Shown: positions 40,117-49,649 of the stretch, one piece after another
How positions within the stretch are numbered: the stretch's first letter is position 1
Layout: the number at the start of each line of letters is the position of its first letter
Source of the DNA: a virus
DNA length: 64,000 nt
Direction: 5' to 3' (one strand)
Virus record (IMG/VR): IMGVR_UViG_3300031251_000004
Span: 1-64,000 of that record
Notes under the pieces: generated by a model
What the model was told of the DNA's origin: nothing
What the model saw: the letters and a program-made list of their open reading frames with translations, nothing else
Database searches by the model: none
Position numbers and translations under genes: made by a program

Positions 40117-42234
40117 ATGGCTCAAAGTAATATAATTTTATATGGTGATGTAATTGGTAATAGCGGTAGCAATACTGTTTATTCTATTACTGGTATTTCG
40201 CCAACCTCTACAGTTCCTGTTAGCGCCGCTACTTTGCAATGGTTAAATACAACAGCCTCTCCAATTTTAGGTCAATTTACTAACGCTTATACGGCAGGAC
40301 AAAATCTTACCGTTCAAGCACAAGGAAGCAGTTTTACGGCTGCCAATGGCGGTAATTTAGTTTTAGCTTCTGGTACTACTTCTTCTGGGACCGTTGGTAA
40401 TATTCAATTACAACTCGGCAATACTACTGGTCTTACACTATTAGCTACTGGAACTTTGCAATTTGGAGCAGCTGTTACAGCTGGTATTACTCAATCCTCT
40501 GCTGCTGGCACTGGAACCAATCTAAACATTACTGCCCAATCAGCTGGCGGAACTGCCAATAACGGTGGAACTTTACTTCTCACTTCTGGGGCGTCTACTA
40601 CAACTGGAACCTCTGGAAACGTTACTTTCAATACCAGCGCGCCCGGTTATGGTGGAACTATTAGTAATATTCTTTTCCAAATTAGCGGTGTCACTCAAGC
40701 TTTCGTTACTGGACTGACTACTAATTCTGGTTTGGGCATCGGATCTACTCCTGGCACTTCTCCTACTATTACTTCTGGTTCTGGTACTCCATCTACCACT
40801 CAAACAAGCGGGTCTATTTATCTAAATACTAGCGGAGGTTTATATACTCGACAGAGCAGCATTTGGTCTCAGTTTGGAGCATCTAATATTAGTCAATTAA
40901 CAGCCCCTATTTCACAATTAGTTAATACTAATACTTCTCACGCCATTTATACAGTTGATTCGATTGGTAGTTATGATGGTGTCATTTTACATAACTATAC
41001 GGCAAGTACTACTGGATATACATACGTTATGCCTGCACCTACAGCGGGACGTCAAATTGTTATTCGAGATATAACTGGAAGTATTGAAACCGCTAATACT
41101 GGCGGTTACATAACAGGAACTGGTACCGGAAGTAAAGTAATTTTTATCGCCCCTCACGGAACAGAATCTTTTAACGGAAACTCTGGTTTTACTTTATCTG
41201 GTGGCTCTACTTTTAATGTCACAAATGGATCTGCCACTGTTACCGCTACCGGATCTTCATTTACTACTCAATTAGCTCCAGGTATGAGTATTACTTTTAG
41301 TGCTCAGTCTAGTACATCCTATATAATTTCTGCGATTGGTTCCAATACTTCTTTGACACTTGCTACTAATTATACTGGTACTACTAGTACCACATCTGCT
41401 GCTACTATGAACAGCTTAGCTTACTATGCTAATTACGGTACAATCACACTATACAGCGATGGTACTAACTGGTTAGCTTCTAGTAATAAACCACTTCGTG
41501 CTTATTTAACTGGAAGTAGCGGAGCTTTCTTTATCTCTCCAGGCATTACTAACACCTTTATCACTGCTGCTGGCGGTGGCGGTGGTGGAGGCGGTGGAAC
41601 TACTACCTGTGGCGGTGGTGGTGGCGGAGGATCCATTCAATCTACCACTAATATTACTGTAGCCGCTAATACTTCTTATACCGTGGCCATTGGTGCTGGT
41701 GGAGCAGCTGGAGCTACAGGAGCCGCTGGCGGAGCCGGTGGAACTACTTCTTTTGGTACCTTAGCTTATTTTTATGGTGCTTCTGGTGGAGGATTCAATT
41801 CTACCGCTACCACTTACGCTTGTGGCGGGTATCCATTTACTAACAATGGTTCTACTAACGTCTACTCTTCCGTAGCATATGCAGGAACTGGAACAAACTC
41901 AATTAATGCCAGTACCGGTATCACTTCTAGCAATTTACTTGGACAATTATCAATGGGCGGATCTGGGGCTTACACTGGCGTTACTTCTTTTGCTGGTTTG
42001 GCAAATGCTGTCGGTAATGGTTCTTATACTGGTGGAGCAGCTGGTGGTACTTTTGGTGGCGGTGGCGGTGGAGCCGGACCTCAAGGTGCTGGTGCAGCAG
42101 GCGGAGCCTCTGGAGCTGGCGGTTCTTCTGCTAATGCTAATACGGGAGCGGGTGGCGGTGGTGGTGGCGGTAATGCCAGCACTACTGGTGGAACAGGTGG
42201 AAGCGGATATCTATATCTATTAATGTATATGTAA
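40117..42234 (+). CDS. Glycine-rich tail-tip adhesin, paralogue 2
   Basis: This 705-residue protein has the same layout as the preceding gene: NLTVQAQGSS and LLLTSGASTTTGTSGNVTFN repeats, then YVMPAPTAGRQIVIRDITG, then GESFNG/FSAQSSTSYIISAI and a poly-Gly tip (AAGGGGGGGGGTTTCGGGGG) ending GGSGYLYLLMYM. The DNA coding for GIGSTPGTSPTITSGSG is almost identical to that in paralogues 1 and 3. This points to recent duplication or gene conversion. Confidence 0.75.
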   Translation: MAQSNIILYGDVIGNSGSNTVYSITGISPTSTVPVSAATLQWLNTTASPILGQFTNAYTAGQNLTVQAQGSSFTAANGGNLVLASGTTSSGTVGNIQLQLGNTTGLTLLATGTLQFGAAVTAGITQSSAAGTGTNLNITAQSAGGTANNGGTLLLTSGASTTTGTSGNVTFNTSAPGYGGTISNILFQISGVTQAFVTGLTTNSGLGIGSTPGTSPTITSGSGTPSTTQTSGSIYLNTSGGLYTRQSSIWSQFGASNISQLTAPISQLVNTNTSHAIYTVDSIGSYDGVILHNYTASTTGYTYVMPAPTAGRQIVIRDITGSIETANTGGYITGTGTGSKVIFIAPHGTESFNGNSGFTLSGGSTFNVTNGSATVTATGSSFTTQLAPGMSITFSAQSSTSYIISAIGSNTSLTLATNYTGTTSTTSAATMNSLAYYANYGTITLYSDGTNWLASSNKPLRAYLTGSSGAFFISPGITNTFITAAGGGGGGGGGTTTCGGGGGGGSIQSTTNITVAANTSYTVAIGAGGAAGATGAAGGAGGTTSFGTLAYFYGASGGGFNSTATTYACGGYPFTNNGSTNVYSSVAYAGTGTNSINASTGITSSNLLGQLSMGGSGAYTGVTSFAGLANAVGNGSYTGGAAGGTFGGGGGGAGPQGAGAAGGASGAGGSSANANTGAGGGGGGGNASTTGGTGGSGYLYLLMYM

Positions 42235-42248
42235 TGAGGAATGAGTAA

Positions 42249-44339
42249 ATGAATATAAATGGCATAATGGTAGCTGGTGATCTTGCAGGAAGTAGCGACT
42301 CTAATCTCGTTATTTCTATTAGCGGAACATCTCCAATCAACATAACTCCTAATGCATTACAGTGGGCAATTAGTACTACTATCCCTATTTTAGGTCAAAT
42401 TGCTTCAGCCACGGCTGCTGGACAAGCTCTAACAATTCAAGCACAAGGTAGTACTGGATCTGGTACCAATGGTGGTAACTTAGTATTAGCTTCTGGAGCC
42501 TCTGCATCTGGAACTGCAGGAAGCGTCCAATTACAATCTGGTATTATCACTAATTTATCTTTAACTTCTACCGGTTCTTTGCAATTTGGTTCTACTATTA
42601 CTTCACCTACCCTTACTCAAGCAACTGCTTCGGCTGCTGGCGGCAATTTAAGCATTACTGCTCAATCAGCTGGTGGAACTACTAATAATGGAGGCTCTTT
42701 AGTTTTGACTTCTGGGTCTTCCTCTACCACCGGTATTTCTGGAAACGTCACTATCAATACAGCTACACCAGGTGGTGGTGGAACAGCAGGTAATATCCTC
42801 TTTCAGGTTAGCGGCACGACTCAAGCTTTCGTTACCACTAACGCTAGCGGAGCTGGGTTTGGCATCGGATCTACTCCTGGCACTTCTCCTACTATTACCA
42901 GTGGAACCGGAACCCCATCGTCTACCGAACCTAATGGGTCTCTTTATCTAAATGTTGCCGGATCAAGTAGTTCGGTTATTTATACTCGTCAAAATGGAAC
43001 TTGGGCTTCTGTGTCTACCGCTGGTATACAAATTATTCCTTTAACCGAAACAATTACCACTAATTCTTCTCACAGTATTTATACTGTCGATAGTACAGGT
43101 GGAGGATCTGACGGTATTATTTTACACAATTATACTGCTAGCACTACTGGATACACATATATTATGCCTGCTCCAACTGCTGGACGCCAAATTATTATTC
43201 GTGACATAACTGGTGGCATTGAAACAGCCAATACGGGTGGATATATTACTGGTACTGGAACATCCAGTAAAGTTATCTTTATTGCCCCTCATGCTGTCGA
43301 ATCATTTAATGGCAGTTCTGGATATGCTTTAAGCGGATCTGCTTTTCACTTTACCAACAACTCTGCTACTGTCACAGCTACCAGTTCTTTATTTACCACA
43401 GAATTGGCTCCCGGAATGAGCATTGTACCAGTAGGGGGTACTGCAACTACTACCGCCTCATACATAATTTCTTCCATTTCTAATGCAACTACTCTAACTC
43501 TCACTACCAATTACACTGGGAATACTAGTACCGCAGGCACCGCTACTATGAATAGCTTAGCTTACTATGCTAACTACGGTACACTAACACTCATTAGTAA
43601 TGGGACTAACTGGTTTGCTTCTAGCAATAAACCATTACGCGCTTATATAACTGGTAGTACCGGAACTTTCATTCCTTCTCCTGGAAGCACGAGCGCTACA
43701 CTTATTGGTTGCGGTGGTGGTGGTGGTGGTGCTAATAACGGAGGCGTATCCTCCTCTACTGGTGGTGGTGGTGGTGGAGCTCTACAATCCGTTATAAATA
43801 CTAGTATTACTCCAAATACCGCCTATTCAATTACTATTGGAGCGGGTGGCGGAAACGCCGGTGGAACCGGAGGTATTACATTCTTTGGTAGCTCAGCGAC
43901 TTTTAATGGAGGTTCTGGTGGTGGAGGGGGCGCGGGGGGCACCTGTGGTTCCGGTGGATATCCAGTTAGCAATGGATCAGCAACTAATATTTATAGTGAT
44001 GCTTTATCTGGTTTAGGTGTATCATCTATTGCTGCAGCCACAGCTATAACACCAACCAATATGCCAGGAATGATGGGCATGGGTGCGGGATCATTTTTAG
44101 CCGCTAATACACCCGGATTTAATAATATAATGGGTAATGGTTCTTATTCTGGTGGGACTACCAACAACGGTGGCGGTGGTGGTGCAGGACCACAAGGAAA
44201 TGGTGGTAATGGTGCTAGTGCCGGTACTGGCGGTTCAGCAGCCGCAAATAGTGGTGCTGGTGGCGGTGGAAACTATAGTACTCCCGGTTCTGCTGGTGCT
44301 GGTGGTTCAGGTTATCTTTATATTCTTATGCCAATGTAA
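42249..44339 (+). CDS. Glycine-rich tail-tip adhesin, paralogue 3
   Basis: This 696-residue protein aligns by eye with paralogues 1 and 2 throughout: NLSITAQSAGGTTNNGGSLV, the GIGSTPGTSPTITSG segment, YIMPAPTAGRQIIIRDITGG, then a poly-Gly tip with GGGGAGPQGNGGNGASAGTG, ending GGSGYLYILMPM. The greatest differences lie in the loops between Gly tracts, where receptor specificity would be expected to vary. Confidence 0.75.
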   Translation: MNINGIMVAGDLAGSSDSNLVISISGTSPINITPNALQWAISTTIPILGQIASATAAGQALTIQAQGSTGSGTNGGNLVLASGASASGTAGSVQLQSGIITNLSLTSTGSLQFGSTITSPTLTQATASAAGGNLSITAQSAGGTTNNGGSLVLTSGSSSTTGISGNVTINTATPGGGGTAGNILFQVSGTTQAFVTTNASGAGFGIGSTPGTSPTITSGTGTPSSTEPNGSLYLNVAGSSSSVIYTRQNGTWASVSTAGIQIIPLTETITTNSSHSIYTVDSTGGGSDGIILHNYTASTTGYTYIMPAPTAGRQIIIRDITGGIETANTGGYITGTGTSSKVIFIAPHAVESFNGSSGYALSGSAFHFTNNSATVTATSSLFTTELAPGMSIVPVGGTATTTASYIISSISNATTLTLTTNYTGNTSTAGTATMNSLAYYANYGTLTLISNGTNWFASSNKPLRAYITGSTGTFIPSPGSTSATLIGCGGGGGGANNGGVSSSTGGGGGGALQSVINTSITPNTAYSITIGAGGGNAGGTGGITFFGSSATFNGGSGGGGGAGGTCGSGGYPVSNGSATNIYSDALSGLGVSSIAAATAITPTNMPGMMGMGAGSFLAANTPGFNNIMGNGSYSGGTTNNGGGGGAGPQGNGGNGASAGTGGSAAANSGAGGGGNYSTPGSAGAGGSGYLYILMPM

Positions 44340-44352
44340 TTAAGGTTCAATA

Positions 44353-46248
44353 ATGTCTCTAACGATCAATCTAAATGGCGATGTAGTAGGAACTAATAAT
44401 GGCAATATAATCATCTCCATTAATAGTTCTTTTGCCCTACCTATTTCATCCCCTACTTTTCAGTGGAATAGTGGCGTTTCATCTCCCACCCTTATTCAAA
44501 CAGCCAATACAAATGTCAGCGCTGTTGGGCAAAACTTTACCATACAAGCACAAAGTACCACTGGTTCGGGATCTACGGCTGGCAATCTCAATTTAGCCGC
44601 TGGCACCGCCCCCACCGCTTCTGGTACCGGTAACGTTAATATTCAAGGTGGTGCTCCTACTTCTTTAGTTAACATCATTACCTTCAATGCTACTGACTTC
44701 GATGCGGACGGCTTGGTGGAAACGATAGGAATAGGCTCTTCTTTGGTCTCTCCTCGTATTTACCAAATTACTAGCTCAGGTGCTGGTACAAATCTTACTA
44801 TCCAAGCACAGAACGCAGCCGGTAGCAATAACAATGGTGGAAGTCTTGTTCTAAAAGGCGGCACTGCTACTGGCACTGGTACCACTGGCGGTATCGTCCC
44901 CACCGTCCAAGTTAGAACTAATACAACTAATACTATTTATACTATTGATAGCACGGGTGGTGGGAGCGATTATCATATTCTACACAATAATACTGGCACC
45001 GTTTCTTATGTCATGCCAGCTCCGACTGCCGGACGAGAATTATTCCTTCGAGATATTACTGGTTCCATTAACACATATGGCTCTATTCCCTCTAATGTTT
45101 TCTTAGTTCCTCATGCTGTTGAAAAGTTTAACACTTCTTCGGGTTATGTTATGTCTGGCACTTTCAATATCACCAATGGTAGCACTTCAGTTACAGCTAG
45201 CTCCACCAAGGCAGGTATTTTGGCAGCCGGAATGAGTGTTGTTTTTGGCACCGATACTAAGAGCTATATCATCTCTTCTTTCAACGGTACTACTGGAATT
45301 ACTTTAGCTTCATCTTATGCTGGTACTACTAATGCAACTGCTACTGGAACTATTAACAGCTTAACCTTTGCTGCCAATTATGGAGTTTTGCGTTTAGTGA
45401 GTGATGGGGCTAACTGGTATGTCCGAGGAGATGGGACGCTAACATATGTCTCATTCACGGCTAGTGGTACTTTTATCACACCTCAAGGAGTTACTTTTCT
45501 TAATGTGAGTGCATTTGGAGGTGGTGGGGGTGGAGGATCTGGTGGTGCGACTTCTACAGCCGCCAATGCTGGTGGCGGAGGTGGAGGTGGCGGGACTATT
45601 CAGTCGTCAACAGTTTTTTCTGTTATCCCCAGTACATCAAATTCTATTACTATTGGTGCTGGTGGAACTGGCGGAGCTGCCGTCACTCCTAATCAACCAG
45701 GTAATCCTGGTACTGCGGGTGGTGATACCATAATTCAGAACATAAGTTACATAAATACTTTTCTTGGTGCCTCCGGCGGGGGCGGCGGAGCGGCTTCGCC
45801 CTCTACAACGTGTTCTGGCGGATTATGTATCAGAAATGCTTCTTCTTCGGGAAATTTTTACAATACATTATCAAGTACATCAAACACCATTGCTACAGGT
45901 ACTACAAATTTTGAAGGTACAACTGGCTTTCTTTCCGTTGGTGGAGGCGGTATTGCTACAAATGGCGAAGCAGGGAGCCCTGGATGTTCTAACATCACAT
46001 TTGCACCTACTGGAACCAGTACTGGCGGAGCGGTGGGTTCTAGCGGATGCGGTGGTGGAGCAGGCGGTGGATCTGGCCCTAATGGTCCAGGTGGCAACGG
46101 TGGAACTGGTGGAACCTCTCCTGTCGCTGGTACCAGCGCGCTAGCTAATACTGGAGGAGGCGGTGGCGGTGGCGGAGGAAATAGTACTACATCTGCTATC
46201 GGCGGAAATGGTGGATCTGGATTTCTCTATTTTACTTATTCCCTATAA
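44353..46248 (+). CDS. Glycine-rich tail-tip adhesin, paralogue 4 (diverged)
   Basis: This 631-residue protein is the shortest and most diverged of the series. It lacks the GIGSTPGTSPTITSGSG segment but keeps NFTIQAQSTT, YVMPAPTAGRELFLRDITGS, FITPQGVTFLNVSAFGGGGG and a C-terminal GGNGGSGFLYFTYSL. Four poly-Gly tracts fall after residue 385. Its stop lies 3 bases from the stop of the convergent fibre gene. Confidence 0.75.
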   Translation: MSLTINLNGDVVGTNNGNIIISINSSFALPISSPTFQWNSGVSSPTLIQTANTNVSAVGQNFTIQAQSTTGSGSTAGNLNLAAGTAPTASGTGNVNIQGGAPTSLVNIITFNATDFDADGLVETIGIGSSLVSPRIYQITSSGAGTNLTIQAQNAAGSNNNGGSLVLKGGTATGTGTTGGIVPTVQVRTNTTNTIYTIDSTGGGSDYHILHNNTGTVSYVMPAPTAGRELFLRDITGSINTYGSIPSNVFLVPHAVEKFNTSSGYVMSGTFNITNGSTSVTASSTKAGILAAGMSVVFGTDTKSYIISSFNGTTGITLASSYAGTTNATATGTINSLTFAANYGVLRLVSDGANWYVRGDGTLTYVSFTASGTFITPQGVTFLNVSAFGGGGGGGSGGATSTAANAGGGGGGGGTIQSSTVFSVIPSTSNSITIGAGGTGGAAVTPNQPGNPGTAGGDTIIQNISYINTFLGASGGGGGAASPSTTCSGGLCIRNASSSGNFYNTLSSTSNTIATGTTNFEGTTGFLSVGGGGIATNGEAGSPGCSNITFAPTGTSTGGAVGSSGCGGGAGGGSGPNGPGGNGGTGGTSPVAGTSALANTGGGGGGGGGNSTTSAIGGNGGSGFLYFTYSL

Positions 46249-46251
46249 ACC

Positions 46252-48657
46252 TTACACACTAATCCACATACCACCATCCCATACAACTGTAATTCCCTCA
46301 TAATTCACAGCTATTATATACGTGGCAGCCCCATCAATCATATTGCCATTACCATCAACTGTTATATTGTATGTTGCTGCACTTCCACGCCCATCTTTAA
46401 TATCAAATGTCTGACCAATCGTTGGAATCAATGGTAATGTCACAGTTATCATACCAGTCAATACACCAGCAGATATAACAGAATCCGTTGCAACCACGCC
46501 ATAACTATTAGTAATAACTGTTACGTTTTGTACAACACCCGAGTTCCCAATTTTCTTTGCTTCCCACGCACTATCTGCATTAACCCACGTCAATACATAA
46601 CCATCTTCGCCAGCACCTAATACTTCTGGCAAAATAGGATTACCAGATAGTTTGGAAACAGTATTAGCACCAGTTGTTCCGGTAACATCACCGAGCATTG
46701 TTTGCTGTACTTGATTTGCTGTTGGCAACATTCCGGTAACATGACTGCTTCCACCAGCAAGATTTACTGCAGCATATCCCAATGATGCTACTCCAGTAAC
46801 AGTCAGCACACTTCCAGGAACAAGACTACCAGATATAGGAACAGTTGCTCCATTAATCTTTGCCACGGTTGGATTAGGATATGTATTCGACAAATCACCA
46901 CCAGCAGCACCAGTTGGTACTGCCATTACATTCATCGGTCCCCATGTCATTCCATCCCAACCCAAAAACTGATTTACTACAGGACCGGCATCATTTACAG
47001 GATTCCCTTGCAATCCGGTTACAATGGGATCTGGATATGTATTACCTAAATCTCCGGCAGCCAATCCAGTTGGTGGCAATGACGTTGGAATAGTAATTGT
47101 TGTTGGCTCCCATAGAGTATCTGTTGCACTCCACACAAGAGATTGACCATCTGTTGGTGCAATTGACTTTACAGGATATCCCTGTATACCTATTACAGTT
47201 TGGGTTGTAGTAGTACCAGATAGATCACCACCGGCAGTAAATGCTGGCGTTACACTTAACCCAGACCATTCATATCCATCATATACAAAATACTGACCAA
47301 CCGTAGGTAATGTGTTTGATACTGGAACTCCTTGTATTTGAATTACGGTTGGATCTGGGTAATAACCATCTAGATCACCTCTTGCTGGTCCGGTTGGCGT
47401 GCTGGTAAATGATATTGTTGCTGGTTGCCAGGCAATACCAGAATACTCTAATATCTGACCCGTCGTTGGAACTATTGGCGCTACCGGAATACCACGTAAT
47501 GCTGATACAGTTGATGTATTAGTAAATCCTGTAACATCACCAGACATTGCTTGATCTGCTTGATTAGCCGTTGGTAATATGCCAGTAACGGACAATGTAA
47601 GATCAACTAATCCGTATCGTAATGCACTACCACCACTAACTTGTAAAACATTACCAACTACAAGACTACCACTAACAGGAACTGCTGCTCCATTTATTTT
47701 AACTACCTGTGAGGTTGTAGCAGTTCCAATAACATCACCAAGTAGTGTTTGTGGTGCTTGATTACTTGCTGGTAATAGACCTTCAACATAATTACTACCA
47801 CCAGCGAGATTTATTGGAGCATAGTTTAGAAACGAACTACCAAATACCTGTAATACATATCCGTCAGTTAGACTGCCAGCAGCTGGAACGAATGCTCCAT
47901 TTATTCTTCCAACAGTTGGATTAGGATATGTACCAGAAAGATCCCCACCAGCAGAACCAGTTGGCGTTGAACTTGGAGAGCTTGGCGTCCACTCACCACC
48001 TATAAATGTTAGTACTTGATTTGCTGTTGGCGTTGTTGAACTGACTGGTACTGTATATATACCAATAACTATTTGATTTGTAGCTGTACCAGAAAGATCT
48101 CCGCCTGGAATAAAACTATTACCTATTAATGGAACATAAGCATATCCATCTTGTGATACTAAAAACTGATTTGAGTAGCCATCAAAGTATATGATACCTT
48201 GACCAGGATTAGACACATTTCCTAACGGTGCATCGATGGCATCAACGATTATCTTCCCATCAATTTCTAATAGCCCTGTAGTTTCTGATGCACTGTCTAT
48301 TGGACCAGATACGATACCGCCAGTTGTGGATATATTTTGCGCTAGAAAATTATTAGATCCGTTTGGAGTTGGTCCCCAGGAAGTTCCATTCCAGATTATT
48401 GTTTGTCCGGGTTCTGGAATACCAGAAGATATAATATTACCAGCGCCATTGGTATTGAATAGCACGCCCTCTAATGCATCTAGTCTAGCCCGTACCGTAG
48501 AATAAATACCCTGAGGTTTTACTCCAAGGGTGGCTTCTATAGCTAAAATTGCATCGCGCAAAATATTAACCGAACCTGCTTTTACAGGAGTAATATTATC
48601 CAATATCGTAGGTAGAGTAATGCTACTGTCTATTTGCGCGGGGAATTTAGTTGCCAT
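46252..48657 (-). CDS. Tail fibre in inverted orientation
   Basis: This 801-residue fibre lies on the minus strand between plus-strand fibre genes. The N-terminus (LPTILDNITPVKAGSVNILR...TVRARLDAL) is a close relative of the 30630 fibre. At least seven GDLSGTYPNPTV/GDLDGYYPDPTV-type repeats follow. The C-terminal 90 residues (PTIGQTFDIKDGRGSA, IDGAATYIIAVNYEGITVVW) match those of the 30630 and 31924 products. It is probably an alternative fibre. The reversed orientation could reflect a DNA inversion. Confidence 0.78.
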   Translation of the reverse strand: MATKFPAQIDSSITLPTILDNITPVKAGSVNILRDAILAIEATLGVKPQGIYSTVRARLDALEGVLFNTNGAGNIISSGIPEPGQTIIWNGTSWGPTPNGSNNFLAQNISTTGGIVSGPIDSASETTGLLEIDGKIIVDAIDAPLGNVSNPGQGIIYFDGYSNQFLVSQDGYAYVPLIGNSFIPGGDLSGTATNQIVIGIYTVPVSSTTPTANQVLTFIGGEWTPSSPSSTPTGSAGGDLSGTYPNPTVGRINGAFVPAAGSLTDGYVLQVFGSSFLNYAPINLAGGSNYVEGLLPASNQAPQTLLGDVIGTATTSQVVKINGAAVPVSGSLVVGNVLQVSGGSALRYGLVDLTLSVTGILPTANQADQAMSGDVTGFTNTSTVSALRGIPVAPIVPTTGQILEYSGIAWQPATISFTSTPTGPARGDLDGYYPDPTVIQIQGVPVSNTLPTVGQYFVYDGYEWSGLSVTPAFTAGGDLSGTTTTQTVIGIQGYPVKSIAPTDGQSLVWSATDTLWEPTTITIPTSLPPTGLAAGDLGNTYPDPIVTGLQGNPVNDAGPVVNQFLGWDGMTWGPMNVMAVPTGAAGGDLSNTYPNPTVAKINGATVPISGSLVPGSVLTVTGVASLGYAAVNLAGGSSHVTGMLPTANQVQQTMLGDVTGTTGANTVSKLSGNPILPEVLGAGEDGYVLTWVNADSAWEAKKIGNSGVVQNVTVITNSYGVVATDSVISAGVLTGMITVTLPLIPTIGQTFDIKDGRGSAATYNITVDGNGNMIDGAATYIIAVNYEGITVVWDGGMWISV

Positions 48658-48676
48658 AGGTATGCTTCAATAATAT

Positions 48677-48698
48677 GCAACAATATCGATATTATTGC
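48677..48698. repeat. 22-bp near-perfect palindrome between divergent fibre genes
   Basis: GCAACAATATCGATATTATTGC is an inverted repeat with one mismatched pair around a central ATCGAT. It lies between the start of the minus-strand fibre (48657) and the start of the plus-strand fibre (48707). It could be an operator for divergent promoters or a recombination site. No second copy was noticed at the other end of the inverted gene. Confidence 0.5.
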
Positions 48699-48706
48699 AT
48701 TTCAAT

Positions 48707-49645
48707 ATGGCAACTTCTTACATTATGCGCGCATTTAAAACTTCACTGCCGGATGGGTATGTATCTTGGGCGGTAATAAATGCTCCTGATTACACTGGTG
48801 AGTTCTCTGAATATAATCCAGCAGAACTTATCGATATCACATTAGATTATTCTATACCAACGCGTGTAAATGGAACTGCCGGTCCGGTAATTGGTTATGC
48901 CGGTGGCGATTTAGCTGGGACTTTTCCAAATCCAACTGTAATTGGATTACAAACTAACCCGATTTCACAATTACAACCAACAGCAGGACAAGTACTTGCC
49001 TGGGATCAAGTAAGCAAAACTTGGATGCCAAAAACATTGCCGGGCAATATGGCAACTCCATTACAAGTAAACTCCGCCGTTATTACAAATCATACAGGAA
49101 CATTAGCCGGTGTGTCATTTGCTCTAGCACCAAACGGATATGCGTTTCAGGTTCTTGGTGGAACTATGGTTTTAGCACCAATAAATGTTGGTGGAGGCGC
49201 GAATTATATTACAGGATATTTGCCAGTCGACAACGGCGGTAATACGATCAAATCGTATGAAATAACAGCAGTTGGAACCACAGTAAACACATCATTGACA
49301 ACATTCCAAACAGTAGGATCTTTTTCAGTTGATCCAACAAGATTTTCACCTGCAAGCACCGGTGGAACAAGAACAATAACTCTTCAAGCAATACTTTCTA
49401 CTACTGGCGTAACAATGGAGTTGCAACTATACAATCTTGGAACAGGAATGTTAGTTTCTCTTGGCGGCGGAGATGTTTTTCAATCAGCAGATTTAATACC
49501 AACGTTATATACATCACAGGATCTTACATCTCTTTTATCAAGTGAATTATCACAATACGAAGTTAGAATTAGACAGACAATTATTGGTACAGCTTTAGAT
49601 CAATCAATTTGCGAAATGTGTAAATTACAAGTAGATTGGACTTAG
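48707..49645 (+). CDS. Tail fibre with spike-type N-terminus
   Basis: The ATG at 48707 gives 312 residues; a TTG at 48695 would add four. Residues 1-50 (YIMRAFKTSLPDGYVSWAVI, YNPAELIDITLDYS) match the N-terminus of the 1621-residue spike and the C-terminal half of the 52883 product. They are therefore probably an attachment module. One GGDLAGTFPNPTVIGLQTNP repeat follows. The C-terminal domain (SYEITAVGTTVNTSLTTFQT, LYTSQDLTSLLSSELSQYEV) is a predicted beta-sandwich. Confidence 0.72.
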   Translation: MATSYIMRAFKTSLPDGYVSWAVINAPDYTGEFSEYNPAELIDITLDYSIPTRVNGTAGPVIGYAGGDLAGTFPNPTVIGLQTNPISQLQPTAGQVLAWDQVSKTWMPKTLPGNMATPLQVNSAVITNHTGTLAGVSFALAPNGYAFQVLGGTMVLAPINVGGGANYITGYLPVDNGGNTIKSYEITAVGTTVNTSLTTFQTVGSFSVDPTRFSPASTGGTRTITLQAILSTTGVTMELQLYNLGTGMLVSLGGGDVFQSADLIPTLYTSQDLTSLLSSELSQYEVRIRQTIIGTALDQSICEMCKLQVDWT

Positions 49646-49649
49646 TCTA

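Noticed and set aside
41570-46240. Long alternative frames rich in Val, Leu and Ala within the glycine-rich genes
   Set aside because: They are frame-shifted readings of GGT/GGC/GGA-repeat DNA and have no independent start signals.
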